Shown here: positions 52,575 to 60,011 of the stretch, in pieces | How the letters are laid out: each line of letters begins with the position of its first letter | How positions within the stretch are numbered: position 1 is the stretch's first letter | Assembly (NCBI GenBank): GCA_036261625.1 | Contig: DATAKL010000011.1 | Span: 22,731-86,730 of the forward strand | DNA: 64,000 nt | Direction: 5' to 3' | DNA from: JAAXKN01 sp036261625 | GTDB lineage: Bacteria > Bacteroidota > Ignavibacteria > Ignavibacteriales > SURF-24 | Notes under the pieces: generated by a model | Told to the model about the DNA's origin: nothing | Databases searched by the model: none | Seen by the model: the letters and a program-made list of their open reading frames with translations, nothing else | Made by a program: the position numbers and the translations under genes

Positions 52575-54176
52575 CTAACCTATATGATCCGCCGTTATAT
52601 CCTTGCCAGTTTTGGCTGACATGAAACGGAATGTGGCGGGATTGAAATTCTCATCTTCAACAAGCTTTATCTTAACTAAATACTTGAACTGAAGTTTTGT
52701 TATTCTCTTTACCCTTCCTTCCCTTAACTTAATTCCAAGCGAAGGATGAACATTAAGTATGAGGAATTTCTCCGCCGACTGGCTCTTGAAACGCTTAAGC
52801 CAGGTTTCAATTTCATGCATAAGGTTCGACTTCTTCGTAAGAAGCCCTGTACCCTGGCAGAACGGGCAGACCTCGTTCATTGTGTGGAGAATGTTCTCCC
52901 TGATACGCTGCCTGGTGATCTGTATGAGGCCGAAATCTGTCATCGGCAGAACAGAGACCTTTGCCCTGTCTTTTCGGAACTCTTTTTTCAGCTCGTCATA
53001 GATCTTCTTCCTGTTTTTCTCATCTTCCAGATCGATGAAATCGCATACTATGAGTCCGCCGATGTCTCTCAGCCTTAACTGCCTGGCAACTTCACGCGCA
53101 GCTTCAAGATCGGTCTTAAGCGAGTTGAGCTCCTGCTCTTTTTTAGCCGCATAGCGTCCGCTGTTGACGTCAACAACAACCATTGCCTCCGTGTGGTCTA
53201 TTATCAGATAGCCTCCCGAAGGAAGAGGGACTTTCCTTCCCATGAGGGTCTTAATGGCTTCGTCGATCTTGAAGGCTTCAAAAATCGACTGGTTTTCGCG
53301 GAAAAGCTCAATTTTATCGACTAATGCCGGCTGAACCAGGTGCACATAGCTTTTAATCTGCTTATAGAGCTTTCTTGAGTCGATGAAGACCTTTGAAATG
53401 TCAGGCGTAAAAAGATCTCTTATTACGCTCGAAGTGGTGCTTAAATCCTGATATAAAAGCGCCGGGGGAGCCTCAGTCTTTGCGGCTGCAGAAATGTCCT
53501 CCCAGGTTTTTACCAGGTACTTCAGGTCGTCGGACAAGGATTCCTCCGACTGTTCCTTGGCTGCTGTGCGGATTATAAGTCCGCAGTTTTCCGGCAATAT
53601 ACCCTTTGCAATGCTTTTAAGACGCCTGCGTTCCCTGAACTCAGCTATTTTCTTGGAAATGCCGATCTTGTTGTCGAAGGGAAGCAGTACGCAAAACCTG
53701 CCCGGCAGTGATATTGAAGAAGTAACCCTGACACCCTTGTTGCCGACAGGCTCTTTAGTGATCTGGATTAAAATTTCCTGTCCCTTGTGCAGTTTTGGAA
53801 TGAAAGGCTCGCGTCTTACCTGCTCCTCTGTCTGCTGAGAGTGGTGATGAGGGTTTCGTGCAGGAGGATTATTATGTTCCGGCGATACGTCGTCGGCCAC
53901 ATCCTCAAGCTCTGAATCGTCATCCAGAACGGTCTGAAGACCTTCCAGGCGGTCGCCTATATCGGAAAAATGCAGAAATGCATCGTGCTTCATTCCGATA
54001 TCTATAAAGGCGGCTTTAATGCCGGGCAATATCCGTGCAACTTTGCCCAGGTAGATATCGCCGACCATTCTCCTTTTTTCGGGATGGTCCACAAAAAAAT
54101 CTACCAGATTGCCATCCTCAGTAATAGCTACACGGTTCTGCGACGAGGATGAATTAATAATTATTTCTTTTACCAT
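52575..54176 (-). CDS. rng: Ribonuclease G/E family
   Basis: Endoribonuclease of rRNA and mRNA processing. It has 533 residues: S1 domain with a ~45-residue acidic and His-rich insert (DDVSPEHNNPPARNPHHHSQ), then the catalytic core with metal Asp (VVVDVNSGRY, VCDFIDLEDEKNR) and the Zn-link (CPFCQGTGLLTKK). It lacks the long C-terminal scaffold of RNase E, so RNase G is the better name. It starts 24 nt after the dus stop. Confidence 0.94.
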   Translation of the reverse strand: MVKEIIINSSSSQNRVAITEDGNLVDFFVDHPEKRRMVGDIYLGKVARILPGIKAAFIDIGMKHDAFLHFSDIGDRLEGLQTVLDDDSELEDVADDVSPEHNNPPARNPHHHSQQTEEQVRREPFIPKLHKGQEILIQITKEPVGNKGVRVTSSISLPGRFCVLLPFDNKIGISKKIAEFRERRRLKSIAKGILPENCGLIIRTAAKEQSEESLSDDLKYLVKTWEDISAAAKTEAPPALLYQDLSTTSSVIRDLFTPDISKVFIDSRKLYKQIKSYVHLVQPALVDKIELFRENQSIFEAFKIDEAIKTLMGRKVPLPSGGYLIIDHTEAMVVVDVNSGRYAAKKEQELNSLKTDLEAAREVARQLRLRDIGGLIVCDFIDLEDEKNRKKIYDELKKEFRKDRAKVSVLPMTDFGLIQITRQRIRENILHTMNEVCPFCQGTGLLTKKSNLMHEIETWLKRFKSQSAEKFLILNVHPSLGIKLREGRVKRITKLQFKYLVKIKLVEDENFNPATFRFMSAKTGKDITADHIG

Positions 54177-54200
54177 GTAAACTTCGTTTCTCTAATGGAA

Positions 54201-55274
54201 CTATTGTTTTTCAACTTCCTGTGTTTGTTTTTCATTCATCCAGAAGAGAACCCGGTCCTTAAAACTCTGATCGATTCTGCTGTGATCCTCTTCGGGATAA
54301 ACATCTTTCTTAATTTTTTCAGCGTGTTCGCTGATGAATTCCTCAACCAGGGAGGCTTCTTCAAGGGAATAGATCTTATCGATGAAACCAGTAATTCCAT
54401 TGAAAGACCTGAAATACCAGACTAAATGCTTTCTGGCTTTCTTAACCCCCTGCATGGAGCCCGAATCCTTAATGAGTAACTGGAGGTGCCTGAGTGCAGC
54501 TTTGGCAACCTCGTCGACCGACGGCTTTCCGGGATCTTTTCCCGTTGAAACCATCGCGTTTAGTCTGCTGAAGATAAACGGATTTCCGAGCGCTCCGCGG
54601 GCTATAAAAACCGTGTCGCATCCGGTCTCATCCATCATCTTTATGCAGTCTTCTGCCTCAAAGAGTGAACCGTTTCCAACGACAGGAATGGAAACCCTCT
54701 CTTTTACTTTTTTTATCCAGTTCCAGTCCGCCTCCTGCTTATAGGAATCGGAACGGAATCTGCCATGCACTGTAATGATCGAGGCCCCATTGTCCTCAAT
54801 GATCCTGGCATTTTCTAATAACGTAACGTGCTTTGGATCGCGTCCGGCACGGATTTTAACCGAAACCGGTGTGCTGCCTGCAGCACTGACCATTGCACGG
54901 ACAAGTTTTCCGAGCAGCTCCGGCTTGTCGAGTATACCTGCCCCCAGGCCGAGCCGGCAGACATGCGAAACAGAGCACCCGCAGTTCAGGTCGATTAAAT
55001 CAGGCTTGAAAGATTTCAGCTCATGAATTGCTTTTCCTATATATTCCGGGTCGCTGCCCAAAAGCTGCACTCCGATAGGCTTTTCCGACTGGCTGAAGGC
55101 AAGCACCTTAAGTGTTGCAAATGCATTTTCAACAACACCCTTGGCCGAGACCATCTGTGTAAAGGTGAGACCTGCACCATATTCACGGCAGATCTGCCTG
55201 AATGGCGCATCTGTCACCTCTGCCATAGGCGCCAGAATAGCTTTTTTTCCTATATCTAAATTTCCAATCTTCAT
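54201..55274 (-). CDS. dusB: tRNA-dihydrouridine synthase
   Basis: FMN enzyme that reduces uridines in tRNA. It has 357 residues: N-terminal ILAPMAEVTDAPFRQICREYG, FMN region GRFRSDSYKQEADWNWIKKV and GNGSLFEAEDCIKMM, ARGALGNPFIF. The active-site stretch reads LNCGCSVSHVCR; typical Dus has N-x-GCP, so Pro is replaced by Ser while the catalytic Cys remains. DusB-type is inferred from the overall pattern. The longer C-terminus (about 40 residues extra) is charged. Confidence 0.9.
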   Translation of the reverse strand: MKIGNLDIGKKAILAPMAEVTDAPFRQICREYGAGLTFTQMVSAKGVVENAFATLKVLAFSQSEKPIGVQLLGSDPEYIGKAIHELKSFKPDLIDLNCGCSVSHVCRLGLGAGILDKPELLGKLVRAMVSAAGSTPVSVKIRAGRDPKHVTLLENARIIEDNGASIITVHGRFRSDSYKQEADWNWIKKVKERVSIPVVGNGSLFEAEDCIKMMDETGCDTVFIARGALGNPFIFSRLNAMVSTGKDPGKPSVDEVAKAALRHLQLLIKDSGSMQGVKKARKHLVWYFRSFNGITGFIDKIYSLEEASLVEEFISEHAEKIKKDVYPEEDHSRIDQSFKDRVLFWMNEKQTQEVEKQ

Positions 55275-55341
55275 TGCTTCATCGTTTCATAGCCTGTATA
55301 GAACGCATAAACTTAATTTTAATATGTAACCTCATAAAATA

Positions 55342-55371
55342 AAGAGACGCTGCTTTTAGCAGCATCTCTTC
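55342..55371 (-). terminator. Terminator after pnp
   Basis: AAGAGACGCTGC pairs with GCAGCATCTCTT (one mismatch) around TTTTA; on the minus strand it is followed by TTATTTTAT. It starts 9 nt past the pnp stop. Confidence 0.8.
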
Positions 55372-55379
55372 TTCTAAAG

Positions 55380-57476
55380 TTACTTGGTTTCAGCCGGGTT
55401 ATCGTTCAGGAGAGCCTTGCGGCTTAAGCTGAACTTGCCGTTTTCGATCTTAACCAGCTTAACCTTTACCGGATCCCCTTCTTTAAGAACATCGGTCACC
55501 TTATTGATCTTTCTGTTCTCAATCTGTGAGATGTGGAGCAGACCTTCCTTGCCCGGAAGAATTTCAACAAAGGCGCCGAAATCCATTATTTTGATCACCT
55601 TTCCGTCATAGATTTCACCAACCTCGGGCGTAGCAGTTAAGAGTTTTATGTGCTCTTTGCACTTTTTGGCTGCTTCGCTGTTGGCCGAGGCTATGTTAAC
55701 GGTACCGTCTTCCTCGATGTTGATATCCACGCCGTACTGCTTCTGAAGTCCCTGTACGGTTTTTCCTCCAGGGCCGATAAGAAGACCGATCTGATCTGTC
55801 TGTATCTTAATTGTAATCAGGCTTGGAGCATACGGTGAGATGGCTTCCTTCGGCTGTGAAATAGCTTCTTTCATAAGGCCCAGGATATGGAAACGTCCAT
55901 CCTTTGCCTGTTTGAGAGCTGTTTCCATGATTTCAAAGGAAATACCCTGTATCTTGATATCCATCTGAATTGCCGTAATACCTTCTGTGGAACCGGCAAC
56001 CTTGAAATCCATATCGCCTAAGTGATCCTCGTTGCCGAGAATATCTGTAAGAACGGAGAACTTATCGCCTTCTTTTACAAGTCCCATTGCAATGCCGGCA
56101 ATCGGTTTTGGAATCGGAACGCCGCCATCCATAAGGGCCAGACTTCCAGCGCATACAGTAGCCATGGAAGAAGATCCGTTGGATTCAAGAATGTCTGAAT
56201 TAAGACGTATGGTATAAGGGAATGTGGCCTCAGAAGGAACAACCTTCTTTAAGGCACGTTCGGCCAGGTGTCCGTGACCTACTTCCCTTCTTCCGACGCC
56301 CGACATTCTGCCTGTTTCGCCAACAGAGAAGGGAGGGAAGTTATAATGAAGCAGGAATTTCTTTGTGTATTCTTCCTGAAGGCCGTCTATGGTCTGCTCA
56401 TCATTTTTTGTTCCCAGTGTCAGTGTCGTTAAGCTCTGTGTCTCACCTCTTGTAAAAAGTGCCGATCCGTGTGTACGGGGCAGAACTCCCAGTTCAATTG
56501 TAATCGGTCTTACCTGTGTGGTATTACGTCCGTCCAGGCGGAGGCCTTCTTCAAGGATTCTCTTACGCATGAGCTCTTTTTCGATGTCGTGCAGTATCTC
56601 TCTGATAGCCTTTTCACCCTCGGGATACTTTTCCTTCAGGGCTTCAACCACTTCATTGTTAAGGGCCTTGTTCTGTTCAGAGCGTTCTTCTTTCTTAAGA
56701 ACGCTTGCAACGATACCTGCATATCTGTCGTATGCAAGGGCCTTGACGTCCTGGAAAAGGTTTTCATCCACTGTTTTCTCAGCGGGAACTTTCTTAGGCT
56801 TACCTGCTTCCTCACGCAGCTCGTTCTGCATCTTAACAAGGGTTTTAATGTGCTCGTGAGCAAAACGCAGAGCATCGAGTAATTCCGCCTCGCTGACTTC
56901 GTTAGCCTCGCCTTCGACCATCATGATCGAGTCGGCCGTCCCGGCAACAACTATTTCCAGTTCGCTCTGTGCTGTCTGCTGAAGTGTAGGGTTAATGATC
57001 AGCTCGCCATTGACTCTTCCAACTCTAACCTCGCCAATCGGCTCCAGGAAAGGGATATCCGAGACTGTGAGGGCTGCCGAGGCGGCAACTGCGGCCAGTA
57101 CATCGGGGTCGTTTTCGCCGTCGAAAGAGTAAACAAAAGCCACTACCTGTGTTTCGTTCTTAAAGCTTTTAGCGAATAAGGGACGGATCGGTCTGTCTAT
57201 AAGGCGTGCGCTTAAGATCTCTTTTTCCGAAGGTTTGCCTTCTCTTTTGAAGAATCCGCCGGGAATTTTACCGGCAGCTGAAGATTTTTCCCTGTACTCC
57301 ACCGAAAGAGGGAAAAAATCCTGGTCTTCTTTTGCTTCCTCAGCGGCAACTGCTGTAACAAGCACCATAGTATCCCCCAGACGGGCCATAATGGCGCCGT
57401 TTGCCTGCTTAGCGTACCTGCCTGTTTCTAAGGAAAGGACTTTTCCGCCAATTTCAACTTCTTTTTTGTAAATCAT
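55380..57476 (-). CDS. pnp: Polynucleotide phosphorylase
   Basis: 3'-5' phosphorolytic exoribonuclease. It has 698 residues: two RNase PH domains (GDTMVLVTAV, GKIPGGFFKREGKPSEKEIL; RTHGSALFTRGETQSLTTLTLG, VCAGSLALMDGGVP), a KH domain (IGLLIGPGGKTVQGLQ) and an S1 domain (GKVIKIMDFGAFVEILPGKE). It follows rpsO by 8 nt and closes the nusA-infB operon. Confidence 0.97.
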   Translation of the reverse strand: MIYKKEVEIGGKVLSLETGRYAKQANGAIMARLGDTMVLVTAVAAEEAKEDQDFFPLSVEYREKSSAAGKIPGGFFKREGKPSEKEILSARLIDRPIRPLFAKSFKNETQVVAFVYSFDGENDPDVLAAVAASAALTVSDIPFLEPIGEVRVGRVNGELIINPTLQQTAQSELEIVVAGTADSIMMVEGEANEVSEAELLDALRFAHEHIKTLVKMQNELREEAGKPKKVPAEKTVDENLFQDVKALAYDRYAGIVASVLKKEERSEQNKALNNEVVEALKEKYPEGEKAIREILHDIEKELMRKRILEEGLRLDGRNTTQVRPITIELGVLPRTHGSALFTRGETQSLTTLTLGTKNDEQTIDGLQEEYTKKFLLHYNFPPFSVGETGRMSGVGRREVGHGHLAERALKKVVPSEATFPYTIRLNSDILESNGSSSMATVCAGSLALMDGGVPIPKPIAGIAMGLVKEGDKFSVLTDILGNEDHLGDMDFKVAGSTEGITAIQMDIKIQGISFEIMETALKQAKDGRFHILGLMKEAISQPKEAISPYAPSLITIKIQTDQIGLLIGPGGKTVQGLQKQYGVDINIEEDGTVNIASANSEAAKKCKEHIKLLTATPEVGEIYDGKVIKIMDFGAFVEILPGKEGLLHISQIENRKINKVTDVLKEGDPVKVKLVKIENGKFSLSRKALLNDNPAETK

Positions 57477-57484
57477 TCAAAACC

Positions 57485-57754
57485 TTACTTTCTGATATTT
57501 AATTCTTTAATTATTGTTCTGTACCTATTGATGTCTTTAGCGGCAAGATAGTCCAGTAATCTGCGTCTTTTGCCGACGAGCATCATCAGGCCGCGTCTTG
57601 AGTGATGATCTTTCTTATGCTCACTGAAGTGGCCTGTCAAATCATTAATCCTCTTGGTCAGGATTGCAATCTGGACTTCGGCTGTGCCGCTGTCTTTTTC
57701 ATTTTTACCATATTTTTTGATTAATTCAAGTTTTTCTGCATTTGTAATAGACAT
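57485..57754 (-). CDS. rpsO: 30S ribosomal protein S15
   Basis: Small-subunit protein binding the central domain of 16S rRNA. It has 89 residues with the expected core (LIKKYGKNEKDSGTAEVQIA, HFSEHKKDHHSRRGLMMLVG, RRRLLDYL). GGAG precedes the ATG. The pairing with pnp is classical; the rpsO-pnp junction is only 8 nt. Confidence 0.97.
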   Translation of the reverse strand: MSITNAEKLELIKKYGKNEKDSGTAEVQIAILTKRINDLTGHFSEHKKDHHSRRGLMMLVGKRRRLLDYLAAKDINRYRTIIKELNIRK

Positions 57755-57810
57755 TACATTTTCTCCACATTGTAGTTTTACGATATAACCCCAGTAAAAT
57801 TAAACCGGAG

Positions 57811-58746
57811 TTAATTATTTAAGTTATTTATGAAATTCAAAGCTTCCTTTTTATCCTCCTCGATCTGCCGGATAAGTTCCTCTTTGGATGAAAATTTCTT
57901 CTCCTGGCGCAGCCTCGCGAGTACCTTTACCTCTACCTCTTCTCCGTAAATATCATGGTTTAAGTTAAAGATATTGACTTCTGTGATCAGTTCAGGTGTA
58001 TCTCCGAAGGTGGGACGCATGCCGATGTTCATAATGCCGTGTTTAGGACTGCCTGAGACAACTATTTCAACCACATATACTCCTTTTGAGGGAAGGAGTT
58101 TTTCTTTCTTAGCAGAAGCTATATTTGCCGTAGGGAAGCCTAACGTCCGCCCTCTCATTGCACCTTTAACAACTGTTCCTTTAAAGGAATAGTTTCTTCC
58201 CAGATATTTATTGGCTTTTTCAATATTGCCGTCTAAAATGGCCTGTCTTACTTTCGTGCTGCTTACCGTATCGCCCTGAATTCTGACTGCCTGAACGATA
58301 CTGACGCCGAAAGAATCCCTGAGGCCAATCTCCCTGAGCTTACTTTCATCGCCGTCCCTGTTTTTCCCCAGACGGTGATCGTAGCCGATGACAAGTTCCC
58401 TCAGGCCGATTTTACCGATATACCTCTCAAAAAACTCATCTGAAGTCAGTTCCGAGAGCTCCTGCGTAAAGTTTACGACCAGAACGTTCTCAATTCCAGC
58501 CTCTTCAAAAAGATGAAGCTTCTCATCTAAAGTTGTCAGGAGTTTCAGTTCAAAATCCTTCGATACAACGCTTCTGGGATGCGGTTCAAAGGTAACGAGA
58601 AAATTTCTCGCCCCCAGGGGTGAAGCTATCCCAAGAGCACGATTTACAATTTCCTTGTGGCCCAGGTGAAAGCCGTCGAAGGTTCCAACTGTAACTACCG
58701 TATTTTTGTCTTCAGTAACCTGACTTATATCTGTAAATACATTCAT
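57811..58746 (-). CDS. ribF: Bifunctional riboflavin kinase / FAD synthetase
   Basis: Makes FMN and FAD from riboflavin. It has 311 residues: N-terminal adenylyltransferase (TVGTFDGFHLGHKEIVNRAL, FEPHPRSVV) and C-terminal flavokinase (GFPTANIAS, GVYVVEIVV, GMRPTFGD). The ATG at 58746 fits the family length; a frame extending to 58908 adds non-homologous residues and overlaps truB. It lies 56 nt after rpsO. Confidence 0.95.
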   Translation of the reverse strand: MNVFTDISQVTEDKNTVVTVGTFDGFHLGHKEIVNRALGIASPLGARNFLVTFEPHPRSVVSKDFELKLLTTLDEKLHLFEEAGIENVLVVNFTQELSELTSDEFFERYIGKIGLRELVIGYDHRLGKNRDGDESKLREIGLRDSFGVSIVQAVRIQGDTVSSTKVRQAILDGNIEKANKYLGRNYSFKGTVVKGAMRGRTLGFPTANIASAKKEKLLPSKGVYVVEIVVSGSPKHGIMNIGMRPTFGDTPELITEVNIFNLNHDIYGEEVEVKVLARLRQEKKFSSKEELIRQIEEDKKEALNFINNLNN

Positions 58747-58831
58747 TAAACAGAGATCTAAACAAAAGTAAATAAATATACATTTTTTTCGGCACAAAAT
58801 AAACCAAAGATGCCGCCCCCTTGCCCGGGCT

Positions 58832-59593
58832 TTAAGACACAGGGTCACCTGCCTGAGAATCAGTGGGCTGCATGGTCTCTCTGGTGTGCCATAGGGAGAC
58901 AAATTCATCCACCGTAAAGGCGTCTTCCACGTTAAAATCCCCGATCTTAGTCCTCCTGAGCGCGCTTAAGTATCCTCCGCAGCCCAGTTTCTGCCCGAAA
59001 TCGTGGGCAATTACCCTTATATAAGTTCCTTTTGAGCATGTAATTTCAAAATGCAACTCGGGGAGATCTATTTTTGTAATGTTGAATTCTGAAACAGTGA
59101 CCCTGCGGGGCTCTCTTTTCAGATCGATCCCCTTGCGGGCATATTTGTAGAGCGATTTGCCCTTAAACTTTACAGCTGAATACATCGGGGGGGTCTGCAA
59201 TATATCACCCAGGAATGAGTCTCTTGCAAGAAGGATATCACCTTCAGAAATTCCCTCAATGCCCTTTTCCTCGACAAAGTCCGTCTCAGAATCCATCGAA
59301 AGAGTAGTCTTGCCGAGTGTAATCGTCCCGGTGTAAGTCTTACAGCAGTCCTGAAAAAGGCTGATATCCTTGGTTCTTTTACCCGTACAGATAATTAAAA
59401 GTCCCGTAGCCCTGGGGTCGAGTGTTCCGGCGTGGCCGGCTTTTTTAACACCTGTAGCCTTACGGAGCTTATAAATAACGTTAAAAGAGGACTTGTAGAG
59501 CGATTTATCAATAAGAATCACTTCGCCTTTATCAAAATCCACGTCCTTAAGGTTTATCGTCTGCCTGGTTATTACTGCCGTTTTTGTCATCAT
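58832..59593 (-). CDS. truB: tRNA pseudouridine-55 synthase TruB
   Basis: Makes pseudouridine in the T-loop of tRNA. It has 253 residues with KAGHAGTLDPRATGLLIIC (catalytic Asp59) and GTYIRVIAHDFGQKLGCGG. It overlaps rbfA by 47 nt. The start is one of two adjacent ATGs. Confidence 0.95.
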   Translation of the reverse strand: MMTKTAVITRQTINLKDVDFDKGEVILIDKSLYKSSFNVIYKLRKATGVKKAGHAGTLDPRATGLLIICTGKRTKDISLFQDCCKTYTGTITLGKTTLSMDSETDFVEEKGIEGISEGDILLARDSFLGDILQTPPMYSAVKFKGKSLYKYARKGIDLKREPRRVTVSEFNITKIDLPELHFEITCSKGTYIRVIAHDFGQKLGCGGYLSALRRTKIGDFNVEDAFTVDEFVSLWHTRETMQPTDSQAGDPVS

Positions 59594-59927
59594 CTTTATG
59601 AATTTTCTTAAACAGGTCCTCTATTTTCTCAACATAATCAGTCGTGTCATCAATATAGAAGTCCAGTTCCGGTATGAATTTCACCTGTATTTTATGAGCC
59701 AGCTCGGCTCTGATGAGCCCCTTTGCCTCGTTAAGCCTGTTGAGGACCGCCTGGCGGTTTTCCTTTTCAAAGACCGAGATATAGATTTTGGCTATTTTAA
59801 GATCCGGGCTCATCCTGACGTTTGTCACTGTAACCAATCCGAAGGAAGGATCCTTAAGCTTGTAGACGAAAATCCAGCTTATTTCCTCTTTGATCAGCTG
59901 CGATAGTTTATCTTTCCGGTACGCCAT
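59547..59927 (-). CDS. rbfA: Ribosome-binding factor A
   Basis: Late 16S rRNA maturation factor. It has 126 residues with the KH-like fold (VTVTNVRMSPDLKIAKIYISVF, RAELAHKIQVKFIPELDFYIDD). It is spaced 84 nt from infB across a hairpin. Confidence 0.95.
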   Translation of the reverse strand: MAYRKDKLSQLIKEEISWIFVYKLKDPSFGLVTVTNVRMSPDLKIAKIYISVFEKENRQAVLNRLNEAKGLIRAELAHKIQVKFIPELDFYIDDTTDYVEKIEDLFKKIHKDDDKNGSNNQADDKP

Positions 59928-59962
59928 AGTAATTCACTTTCTCTCTCTGTCTTAAAAATGTT

Positions 59963-60003
59963 AAATGCTGAAACCTCCCCCTTGGGGGAGAAGTCAGCAT
60001 TTT
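59963..60003. promoter_or_regulatory. Two-part hairpin between infB and rbfA
   Basis: An outer stem (AAATGCTGA / TCAGCATTT) and an inner CTCCCCC / GGGGGAG stem. On the minus strand only AACATTTTT follows, at a distance, so it may attenuate, process or stabilise the message rather than end it. Confidence 0.6.
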
Positions 60004-60011
60004 CATTCTTT

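Noticed and set aside
58747..58908. N-terminal extension of RibF
   Set aside because: It overlaps truB, is unlike any RibF, and the ATG at 58746 gives the normal family length.
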